From Pseudomonadota bacterium (lineage in GTDB: Bacteria > Pseudomonadota > Gammaproteobacteria > Acidiferrobacterales > UBA6901): a DNA stretch of 12,489 bases. Numbering within the stretch: the first letter of the stretch is position 1; the number at the start of each line of letters is the position of its first letter. Location of the stretch: assembly GCA_021783175.1 (NCBI GenBank), contig JAJXUF010000088.1:1-12489 (forward strand), in the 5' to 3' direction. The translations under genes and the position numbers were made by a program. The notes beneath the pieces were generated by a model. The model was not told the DNA's origin and did not search any database. It saw only the letters and a program-made list of their open reading frames with translations. Of the stretch, positions 5,860 through 12,489 are shown piece after piece.

Positions 5860-8298
5860 ATGAATAAAACGAAACTGGTTGTGATCGGCAATGGCATGGC
5901 GGGTATGCGCACTTTAGAAGAGCTTGTCAAAATGGCACCCGATGAATTCAACATCACGGTATTCGGTTCCGAACCTCAGCCGAACTACAACCGTATTCTG
6001 CTCTCTCCGGTCTTGTCGGGAGAAATGAAATTTCAGGATACGATACTCAATGACTGGAGCTGGTATGAACAGAACAACATAGTGCTGCATGCAGGGAAGA
6101 CGGTAACCAAGATAGACAGGTTCCGTTGCCAGGTTGAGGCTGAGGGCGATTTGATAGCGTCTTATGATCGTTTGCTGATCGCTACAGGATCAAACCCAGT
6201 CATGCTGCCGATACCAGGCGTGGACCTGCCAGGCGTGCTGGCATATCGCAGCATAGACGATGTTGAAAAGATGCTTGAAGCGGCCAGGACCGGCAGGAGA
6301 GCGGTCGTGATCGGCGGCGGTCTGCTTGGCCTTGAGGCTGCAAACGGACTGTCGCTGCAAGGAATGGATGTGTCCGTGGTGCACCTTTGCGACTGGCCGA
6401 TGGAGCGCCAGTTGGACAAAGTGGGCGGGGGGCTGTTGAAGAGCGCGCTTGAAAAGCGTGGTTTAAAATTCTATCTGTCGAGACAGACCGAGGCGATACT
6501 GGGTGAAGGCAAGGTGACTGGCCTGCGCTTTAAGGGTGGAGAAGAAATCGAAGCAGATCTCATCATTATGGCGGCAGGCATACGCCCGAACATCGCGCTG
6601 GCAAAATCGGCAGGCATACATTGTGAGCGGGGCATCGTGGTCAGCGACACGATGCAGACCTTCGATCCCAAGATATATTCGGTAGGAGAATGCGTGCAGC
6701 ATCGCGGTCAGGCCTATGGCCTGGTTGCGCCTCTGTTTGAGCAGGCCAAGGTCGCTGCTAACCATCTCGCGCAATACGGAAGGATGCGCTATGAGGGCTC
6801 TTCCGTTTCAACCAAGCTCAAGGTGACCGGCATAGACCTTTTCTCTGCAGGCGATTTCAATGTTAGCGATGAGGATGAAGAGCTGCTGCTGCAGGATGCT
6901 GCGCGCGGCGTATACAAGAAGTTGGTGCTGCGTGGCAACAAGCTGCGCGGCGCGGTGATGTACGGCGAAACCGTGGACGGTCCATGGTATTTCCAACTGA
7001 TGCGCGACGGCATCGATGTATCCGAGTTGCGCGAGCATCTTCTGTTCGGGCAGGTGCATTTGGGAGACGCAGGACGCGGAGGCGCATCGAATGTGGCGAG
7101 CATGCCTGATACCGCGGAGATCTGCGGTTGCAACGGCGTGTGCAAGGGCGAGATTGTCAATGCGATTGTCGGAAAGAAACTGTTCACTCTGGAAGAAGTG
7201 CGCGCACATACCAAGGCATCCGCTTCCTGCGGCTCATGCACTGGACTCGTGGAAGCCATCCTGGCCAATACGCTGGGCGGGGACTATTCGGAAAAACCGA
7301 GCAGAAAGCCGATATGCGCCTGCACAGAACATGCGCATCAGGATGTGCAGCAGGCGATCATAAGGCTTAGCGTCAAGAACATGCCAGACCTGATGCGCGT
7401 TCTTGACTGGAAGACGCCTGACGGATGCCATGTATGCCGGCCGGCGCTCAATTACTATCTGACTGCGGCATGGCCTGGCGAATATGTAGATGACAACCGC
7501 TCGCGCTTCATCAACGAAAGGGTGCATGCCAATATCCAGAAGGATGGCACTTATTCCGTGATCCCGCGCATCTGGGGAGGAGTGACTTCTCCCGGGGAGT
7601 TGCGCACGATCGCCGAGATCGCCGAGAAGTATGCGGTTTCGACCGTACACATCACCGGTGGGCAGCGTATAGGGTTGTACGGCATCAGCAAGGAAAACCT
7701 TCCCGGGATATGGGGGGATCTGGTCGAGGGCGGATTCGTATCGGGACATGCCTATGGCAAAGCATTGCGCACAGTCAAGACTTGCGTGGGTGCTGACTGG
7801 TGCCGCTTTGGCACGCAGGACTCGACAGGGTTGGGCATCAAGGTTGAGAAGATGACCTGGGGTTCATGGACGCCGCACAAGTTCAAGATCGCGGTCTCCG
7901 GATGTCCGCGAAACTGCGCAGAGGCGACGATTAAGGATTTTGGTGTGGTATGCGTGGATTCCGGCTATGAGATACATGTCGGCGGAAATGGCGGAATCAA
8001 GGTGCGCGTCACTGATTTCCTCTGCAAGGTCGAAAGTGAGGAGGAAGTGCTGGAATATTGCGGCGCATTCATGCAGCTCTATCGCGAAGAGGCGAATTAC
8101 ATGGAGCGCAGTGCGCCCTGGATAGAGCGCGTGGGCCTTGCTTACATTAAGAGGCATGTCGTCGAGGATTCAAGCCGCAGGAATGAACTATATATACGAT
8201 TCTTGGAATCCCAGCGCCACTCCCAGGAAGATCCATGGAAGGAGCGTGCGGAAGGAAAGGATGCGCACGAGTATGCGCCTCTTGCAACGATAGCATAA
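5860..8298 (+). CDS. nirB: NirB, NAD(P)H nitrite reductase large subunit (assimilatory)
   Basis: Cytoplasmic flavo-Fe-S-siroheme enzyme that reduces nitrite to ammonium with six electrons from NAD(P)H; 812 residues from the preferred ATG (813 from GTG 5857, the numbering used here). In order: FAD-binding VVIGNGMAG (8-16), NAD(P)-binding VVIGGGLLGLE (150-160), a first BFD-like [2Fe-2S] domain (C423, C425, C458, C461), a second (C487, C489, C524, C527), the sulfite/nitrite reductase ferredoxin-like half-domain (about 555-625), then the siroheme/[4Fe-4S] ligands C643-x5-C649 and C683-x3-C687 in TCVGADWC and SGCPRNC. All key cysteines are present and the length fits the family. Eleven bp separate it from nirD. 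Placement with a nitrate reductase and under sigma-54/NtrC-type sites argues for nitrogen assimilation rather than anaerobic nitrite detoxification. No siroheme synthesis gene is in the window. Confidence 0.97.
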   Translation: MNKTKLVVIGNGMAGMRTLEELVKMAPDEFNITVFGSEPQPNYNRILLSPVLSGEMKFQDTILNDWSWYEQNNIVLHAGKTVTKIDRFRCQVEAEGDLIASYDRLLIATGSNPVMLPIPGVDLPGVLAYRSIDDVEKMLEAARTGRRAVVIGGGLLGLEAANGLSLQGMDVSVVHLCDWPMERQLDKVGGGLLKSALEKRGLKFYLSRQTEAILGEGKVTGLRFKGGEEIEADLIIMAAGIRPNIALAKSAGIHCERGIVVSDTMQTFDPKIYSVGECVQHRGQAYGLVAPLFEQAKVAANHLAQYGRMRYEGSSVSTKLKVTGIDLFSAGDFNVSDEDEELLLQDAARGVYKKLVLRGNKLRGAVMYGETVDGPWYFQLMRDGIDVSELREHLLFGQVHLGDAGRGGASNVASMPDTAEICGCNGVCKGEIVNAIVGKKLFTLEEVRAHTKASASCGSCTGLVEAILANTLGGDYSEKPSRKPICACTEHAHQDVQQAIIRLSVKNMPDLMRVLDWKTPDGCHVCRPALNYYLTAAWPGEYVDDNRSRFINERVHANIQKDGTYSVIPRIWGGVTSPGELRTIAEIAEKYAVSTVHITGGQRIGLYGISKENLPGIWGDLVEGGFVSGHAYGKALRTVKTCVGADWCRFGTQDSTGLGIKVEKMTWGSWTPHKFKIAVSGCPRNCAEATIKDFGVVCVDSGYEIHVGGNGGIKVRVTDFLCKVESEEEVLEYCGAFMQLYREEANYMERSAPWIERVGLAYIKRHVVEDSSRRNELYIRFLESQRHSQEDPWKERAEGKDAHEYAPLATIA

Positions 8299-8309
8299 GG
8301 AAGAGCTGA

Positions 8310-8621
8310 ATGAACTGGATACAGGTAGGATTACTTTCAGAGGTGCCAAGGCAAGGCTCGCGTGTGGTCAGCACGCCAAAAGGGGAGATCGCGCTGTTTC
8401 GCAGCATGGACGATGAAGTGTTTGCGCTGGACAACCGTTGTCCGCACAAGGGTGGCCCTCTGTCCCAAGGCATCGTGCATGGAAAGCGCATCACATGCCC
8501 GCTGCACAGCTGGGTGATATCTCTGGAAACAGGAGAGGCTGTTGCGCCCGATGTGGGATGCGCACACCGGCATGAAGTGCGGCAGGCGCAAGGCGTGTTG
8601 TTCCTGGAAGTCAAGGAATGA
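8310..8621 (+). CDS. nirD: NirD, nitrite reductase small subunit with intact Rieske ligands
   Basis: A 103-residue Rieske-fold protein that partners NirB. It keeps both ligand pairs of a [2Fe-2S] Rieske centre: C44-P-H46 in NRCPHKGGPLSQG and C63-x2-H66 in CPLHSW. E. coli NirD lacks these ligands, so this member probably carries a cluster and could move electrons, like NasG of Paracoccus. It begins 11 bp after nirB with AAGGA overlapping the nirB stop codon, so the two are surely co-translated in similar amounts. The nitrate reductase gene follows 18 bp later. A stand-alone ferredoxin role serving both reductases is inference. Confidence 0.95.
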   Translation: MNWIQVGLLSEVPRQGSRVVSTPKGEIALFRSMDDEVFALDNRCPHKGGPLSQGIVHGKRITCPLHSWVISLETGEAVAPDVGCAHRHEVRQAQGVLFLEVKE

Positions 8622-8639
8622 GGTTGATTCGAGGTTCGA

Positions 8640-11309
8640 GTGAATACTTACAGTCCGCTGGATACCGATAACCTGTCATCTGCAATCCGGACGACCTGCC
8701 CATATTGTGGCGTTGGGTGCGGAGTGGAAATATCCGGCGCCGGTCTTGGGGGAGACAGGCTTCACCCTGCCAACTTCGGGCGGCTTTGTTCGAAGGGGTC
8801 TGCGTTGGCCGATACGCTAGAGCATGGAGGGAAGCTGCTATATCCGCAAATCCATGGGAAGCGCGCAACATGGGATGAGGCGCTTCAACGGGTGGCCGGG
8901 AAATTTAAAAGCATCGTAGCCGAGCATGGCCCGGATGCAGTGGCATTTTATGTCTCGGGCCAGATCCTGACGGAGGACTATTACGTTGCCAACAAGCTGA
9001 TGAAGGGCTTCATCGGCAGTGCGAACATCGATACCAATTCCAGGCTTTGCATGTCTTCTGCAGTTGCGGCGCACAAGCGTGCCTTCGGCGCTGATGCAGT
9101 TCCTGTCAGCTATGGGGACATGGAGGCAGCGGACCTTGTCGTGATTGCGGGATCCAACTATGCCTGGGCGCATCCTGTGTTATACCAAAGACTGGTTGCT
9201 GCAAAGGAGGCGCGGCCTAGTATGCGCGTGGTGGTCATCGATCCGCGGCGCACGGCGACTTGCGACATCGCGGACCTGCACCTTCCAATTGCGCCGGGCA
9301 CGGATGCATTCCTGTATAACGGGCTACTGCATCATCTACGTCGCGAGGATGCGGTGGATCTCGACTATCTGGAAACGCATGTGGAAGGGTTCGCTGCGGC
9401 GTTCGGCGCTGCGCGAGAAATGGACTCCATTCCGAAGGTCGCGAGAATATGCGGGATCGCGGAAAGCGAGACGGCGCAATTCTTCGACATGTTTACGAAG
9501 ACAAGACGGACGGTGACGATCTTTTCGCAGGGCATCAACCAGTCTTCAAGCGGCGTGGATAAGGGCAATGCGATCATCAATGTTCATCTTGCTACGGGCA
9601 GAATAGGCCAGCCTGGCATGGGCCCGTTTTCTGTGACGGGGCAGCCCAACGCGATGGGAGGTCGCGAAGTCGGCGGACTTGCGAACCAGCTTGCAGCACA
9701 TATGGATTTCTCGGAACCTTCAAACATAGAGCGCGTTGGGCGCTTCTGGAATGCTGCGAACATCGCACAATCGCCCGGACTCAAGGCAGTGGATATGTTC
9801 GATGCGATCGCAGAAAAGAAGATCAAGGCAATCTGGATCATGGGTACGAACCCCGTGGTGAGCATGCCCGATGCAGACAAAGTAAAAGTTGCGCTTCTGG
9901 GCTGTGAGATGGTGGTCGTTTCGGATTGCGTGCAGCAAACAGACACGACAGAGTGCGCGGATATCCTGCTGCCGGCGACAGGCTGGGGAGAAAAGGATGG
10001 CACGGTGACCAATTCCGAGCGTTGCATCTCGCGCCAGAGGCCATTTCGGTCGGTTTCGGGTGAAGCGCGACCGGACTGGTGGATCATCACCCAGGTGGCG
10101 CAGCGCATGGGATTTGCAGAGGCTTTCCCCTACAGCAAGCCCGTGCAGATCTTCCGTGAGCACGCCCGACTTTCCGGATTTGAAAATGAAGGGAAACGCG
10201 CGTTTGACATCGGTGCCTTGGCCGCGCTTAACGATGAACAATACGACGAACTGCAGCCCGTACAGTGGCCGGTTAATCGAGAATCGCCAGGCGGCACCGC
10301 CAGGCTTTTCTCCGATGGGAAATTTTATACATCGACCGGGCACGCGCGCATGATCGCCATTTCCCCCAAACTTCCTGCAAAGAAGACCGATAGCGAATAT
10401 CCGCTTGTGCTCAACACCGGGCGCATGCGCGATCAATGGCACACCATGACGCGCACTGCCCTTGTGCCGCGCTTGAATGCGCATTCAGTTGAACCGCTCG
10501 TTCAGATTCACGCATCGGATGCCAGACAGCTTGCTGGGGGCGGTCTGGCAAGGCTGGTAAGCCGTCATGGAGAGATGCTCGCCAGAGTGGTGATCAGCGA
10601 TGACCAACGGCCAGGGTCCGTGTTCGTCCCGATGCACTGGAACGATGCCTATGCCAGGTCGGCAAGGGTGGATGCGCTGGTGGCGCCTGTCACCGATCCC
10701 ATTTCCGGACAGCCGGAATCCAAGCATGCACCGGTGCGGGTGGAACCATATCGCCCTGCATGGCATGGATTTGCATTGAGCCGCAACCGGCTTTCCCTGT
10801 CTGATGCCAACTATTGTGCAGTCTCCATGGGGAATAGCTACTGGCGGCATGAGATCGCTGGAGAAAGGCTGCCAGGAAGTTGGCGCATCTGGGTGGAAAA
10901 TAACTTGGGTCAACATGAGGAACAGGCAAACTGGGTCGAGTACTTGGATGCCGCAATGGGACGATATCGCGCAGCATGTCTGGTAGGGGGGAGGTTGGAG
11001 GCCGTGTTTTTCATTGCGCGAAATCAACACCTGCCGGAACGCGAATGGCTAGCCAGCCTATTCATGAAAGCGCAGCTCGACTCCGCCGACATGTCAGGAT
11101 TGCTTGCTGCAAGGGCGCCAAAGGGCTCGGACGCAGGGCGCACTGTCTGCGCCTGTTATAGCGTAGGCGAGAAGAACATACTGGATGCAATAAAGCTGCA
11201 TGACCTTAAGAGCGTCGAGGAAGTCGGGAAATGCCTAAAGGCAGGCACCAATTGCGGTTCATGCGTTTCTGAAATCCGCCGCCTTTTGGCGCGAACCTTA
11301 GGGACATGA
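8640..11309 (+). CDS. nasC: Assimilatory nitrate reductase catalytic subunit (molybdopterin, [4Fe-4S], C-terminal [2Fe-2S])
   Basis: Cytoplasmic Mo-bis-MGD enzyme that reduces nitrate to nitrite; 889 residues. The N-terminal [4Fe-4S] motif is C20-x2-C23-x3-C27-x22-C50 (CPYCGVGC ... GRLCSKG), with K52 just after it. C137 in NSRLCMSSAV is the expected Mo ligand of the NasA/NapA group. The molybdopterin oxidoreductase core runs to about 500, and the dinucleotide-binding domain spans about 585-705 (LNTGRMRDQWHTMTRT). A BFD-like [2Fe-2S] domain closes the protein (C837, C839, C872, C875), as in Klebsiella NasA. The start is GTG, with GAGG 5 nt upstream at 8631-8634; it follows nirD by 18 bp and ends the operon. 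No signal peptide is present, which argues against periplasmic NapA. The symbol varies (nasA in Klebsiella, nasC in others). No separate NasC/NasB-type flavoprotein reductase is seen nearby. Confidence 0.97.
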   Translation: MNTYSPLDTDNLSSAIRTTCPYCGVGCGVEISGAGLGGDRLHPANFGRLCSKGSALADTLEHGGKLLYPQIHGKRATWDEALQRVAGKFKSIVAEHGPDAVAFYVSGQILTEDYYVANKLMKGFIGSANIDTNSRLCMSSAVAAHKRAFGADAVPVSYGDMEAADLVVIAGSNYAWAHPVLYQRLVAAKEARPSMRVVVIDPRRTATCDIADLHLPIAPGTDAFLYNGLLHHLRREDAVDLDYLETHVEGFAAAFGAAREMDSIPKVARICGIAESETAQFFDMFTKTRRTVTIFSQGINQSSSGVDKGNAIINVHLATGRIGQPGMGPFSVTGQPNAMGGREVGGLANQLAAHMDFSEPSNIERVGRFWNAANIAQSPGLKAVDMFDAIAEKKIKAIWIMGTNPVVSMPDADKVKVALLGCEMVVVSDCVQQTDTTECADILLPATGWGEKDGTVTNSERCISRQRPFRSVSGEARPDWWIITQVAQRMGFAEAFPYSKPVQIFREHARLSGFENEGKRAFDIGALAALNDEQYDELQPVQWPVNRESPGGTARLFSDGKFYTSTGHARMIAISPKLPAKKTDSEYPLVLNTGRMRDQWHTMTRTALVPRLNAHSVEPLVQIHASDARQLAGGGLARLVSRHGEMLARVVISDDQRPGSVFVPMHWNDAYARSARVDALVAPVTDPISGQPESKHAPVRVEPYRPAWHGFALSRNRLSLSDANYCAVSMGNSYWRHEIAGERLPGSWRIWVENNLGQHEEQANWVEYLDAAMGRYRAACLVGGRLEAVFFIARNQHLPEREWLASLFMKAQLDSADMSGLLAARAPKGSDAGRTVCACYSVGEKNILDAIKLHDLKSVEEVGKCLKAGTNCGSCVSEIRRLLARTLGT

Positions 11310-11541
11310 ATTTGCAGTGCGGTATGGTTGATATTCGTCAGGTTGCATTGCCATTCTCTTGATTTATCCGGAAGCTTAGGGGATCCTGAATCGCACGGGG
11401 TTTTGAGGAGGCTCTAATTCACCTTCCTCTCAATGCGAACAACCCGGCCATTTTTTGCGATTTAGCATTGCTCCGATTTTGGCTGCAGTGTTACACCAAG
11501 CAGTCTTGCGCAAATTCTCAGGAAATCTGACATGCTTGCTA
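11310..11541. other. Convergent intergenic gap with a weak hairpin
   Basis: This 232-bp gap separates the 3' ends of the nitrate reductase and EAL genes. The only structure seen is GAGGAGG (11405-11411) against CCTTCCTC (11422-11429), 7 bp with one bulged T and a 10-nt loop, without a T-run on either side. No gene or promoter could be supported. Confidence 0.3.
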
Positions 11542-12489
11542 TTAAATTTCCCCCCCGATAGACAGCTCATTCCATTCGCTCGGCAGTCTAAATTCCCTGA
11601 CCCAGCTCAACACGCGTTCGGCGCCCATGGGTCTGGCAATGCCATAGCCTTGTCCATATTCGCATCCCATTGCCAATAATTTGGCACCATGTTCAATTGT
11701 TTCGACACCTTCGGCAACTACTCGCTTCTGAAATGCATCAGCAAGGCCCATTACCCCTTGAACGATGGATAGATCATTCAGGTCCTCAAGCATGCCCCGA
11801 ACAAAAGACTGATCAATCTTGATGGTATCTGCAGGCAGTCGCCTGAGATAGGAAAGCGAGGCATAGCCGGTCCCGAAATCATCGATCGAGAATTGAATCC
11901 CATGGTTGATACATTCATCCATCTTCTTGATTGCAGATCCCAAGTCTCCAAGGGCCGCCGTTTCCAGGATTTCCAGCCGAATTGCATTGCTCGCCATTTC
12001 CGTATGCGGACATATCAATGGCACGATAAAATCCACAAATCCATGTGACTGCAAATAGCGCGCAGGCAAATTGACACTCACCGTGACTTTCAATCCTTGC
12101 CTATGCCAGGCTTCCATTTGTGCCATGCCTTGCGCGATCACCCATTCGGCGAGTCTCATCTCAAACTCGCTGTTCTCTATGAGCGGCATAAACTCGCCTG
12201 GCGTCAGTAAACCGCGCTCCGGATGCTGCCAGCGAATCAATGCTTCCATGCCAACCACATTCCCGCTGCGCATATTGATTATCGGCTGGTAGAACAGTAC
12301 CAGCTCATTGTTCTGCAAACCCTGTTCAATTCTGGACAGTCCTTCAGAGCGCACCTGGGCAAGATGATCGTTCACCGCATCAAAGAAATGGATCCGGCTC
12401 CTTCCTTTCTGCTTGGCAATATACATGGCCTGATCAGCATGCCTGAGCAACGCAGCGCCATCTGTAACATGGTCTGGATAAATTGCCAC
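11542..12489 (-). CDS. GGDEF-EAL protein, C-terminal part (cyclic-di-GMP phosphodiesterase domain), cut by the window edge
   Basis: Only the last 315 codons are in view; the GTG at the edge is an internal Val of a GGDEF domain (VAIYPDHVTDGAALLRHADQ style), whose GGDEF motif lies outside. Residues about 1-39 end the GGDEF domain and 48-300 form a full EAL domain, which cleaves cyclic-di-GMP. The catalytic signature is intact: EAL at 82-84, N140 (SVNLP), E173 (RLEILET), DDFGTGY at 203-209, K224 (IKIDQSF), E260 and E263 (AEGVET) and Q280 (GQGYG). Phosphodiesterase activity is therefore likely; whether the GGDEF half is active cannot be judged. Sensor domains would lie upstream. It is convergent with the nitrate operon, and nothing in the sequence ties it to nitrogen metabolism. 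Confidence 0.95.
   Translation of the reverse strand: MAIYPDHVTDGAALLRHADQAMYIAKQKGRSRIHFFDAVNDHLAQVRSEGLSRIEQGLQNNELVLFYQPIINMRSGNVVGMEALIRWQHPERGLLTPGEFMPLIENSEFEMRLAEWVIAQGMAQMEAWHRQGLKVTVSVNLPARYLQSHGFVDFIVPLICPHTEMASNAIRLEILETAALGDLGSAIKKMDECINHGIQFSIDDFGTGYASLSYLRRLPADTIKIDQSFVRGMLEDLNDLSIVQGVMGLADAFQKRVVAEGVETIEHGAKLLAMGCEYGQGYGIARPMGAERVLSWVREFRLPSEWNELSIGGEI

Noticed and set aside
9720..10484. Antisense frame of 254 codons inside the nitrate reductase gene
   Set aside because: It is long only because of the codon use of the real gene on the other strand; the nitrate reductase frame has unbroken family motifs throughout.
1..12489. Search for defence islands, retrons, CRISPR arrays, insertion sequences, tRNAs or an unknown multi-gene system
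   Set aside because: No repeat arrays, transposase motifs, reverse transcriptase motifs or tRNA cloverleaf were seen. Apart from the partly understood kinase/phosphatase and the unassigned methyltransferase, all genes belong to known families.

Overview
The window most resembles the chromosome of a Gram-negative proteobacterium, probably a betaproteobacterium (Nitrosomonadales-like), that can use nitrate as a nitrogen source. The basis is protein content (UmuC, NirB/NirD, a NarK-family porter, an assimilatory nitrate reductase with its own C-terminal Fe-S domain, a PP2C-kinase fusion) and clear sigma-54/NtrC-type control signals. The genus is a guess from sequence style; no search was run.

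Layout. Bases 1-1276 (+) hold nearly all of umuC, the error-prone polymerase V subunit, whose first few codons lie left of the window. Bases 1542-2366 (+) hold a stand-alone class I SAM-dependent methyltransferase of unknown substrate. From 2535 to 11309 there is a complete assimilatory nitrate/nitrite locus in two divergent arms. The left arm (-) is a NarK-family nitrate/nitrite transporter followed 20 bp later by a fused PP2C phosphatase/Ser-Thr kinase with a C-terminal membrane anchor. The right arm (+) is nirB-nirD-nitrate reductase, with gaps of only 11 and 18 bp. Bases 11542-12489 (-) are the C-terminal part of a GGDEF-EAL protein that runs off the right edge.

How the genes work together. 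The porter brings in nitrate, the molybdenum reductase makes nitrite, and NirBD reduces nitrite to ammonium. NirD keeps the Cys-His/Cys-His ligands of a Rieske cluster, and no separate NAD(P)H-dependent nitrate reductase partner is encoded here. Electrons may therefore pass from NirB through NirD to the nitrate reductase, as proposed for the Paracoccus NasB-NasG-NasC system. The kinase/phosphatase is a recurrent neighbour of nitrate assimilation genes in pseudomonads; its target is unknown.

The most informative non-coding stretch is the 389-bp divergent region 5468-5856. It carries two outward-facing sigma-54 promoters: a perfect consensus match for the transporter arm and a near-perfect one for nirB. 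Between them are three NtrC-like sites whose centres are 32 and 30 bp apart, about three helical turns, as in the E. coli glnA enhancer. Both predicted leaders are only about 25 nt, which leaves little room for the NasR/NasT-type leader antitermination known from other nas operons.

I did not find CRISPR arrays, tRNA or rRNA genes, insertion sequences or a clearly new system. The open biological question is what the tail-anchored phosphatase-kinase does in nitrate assimilation.
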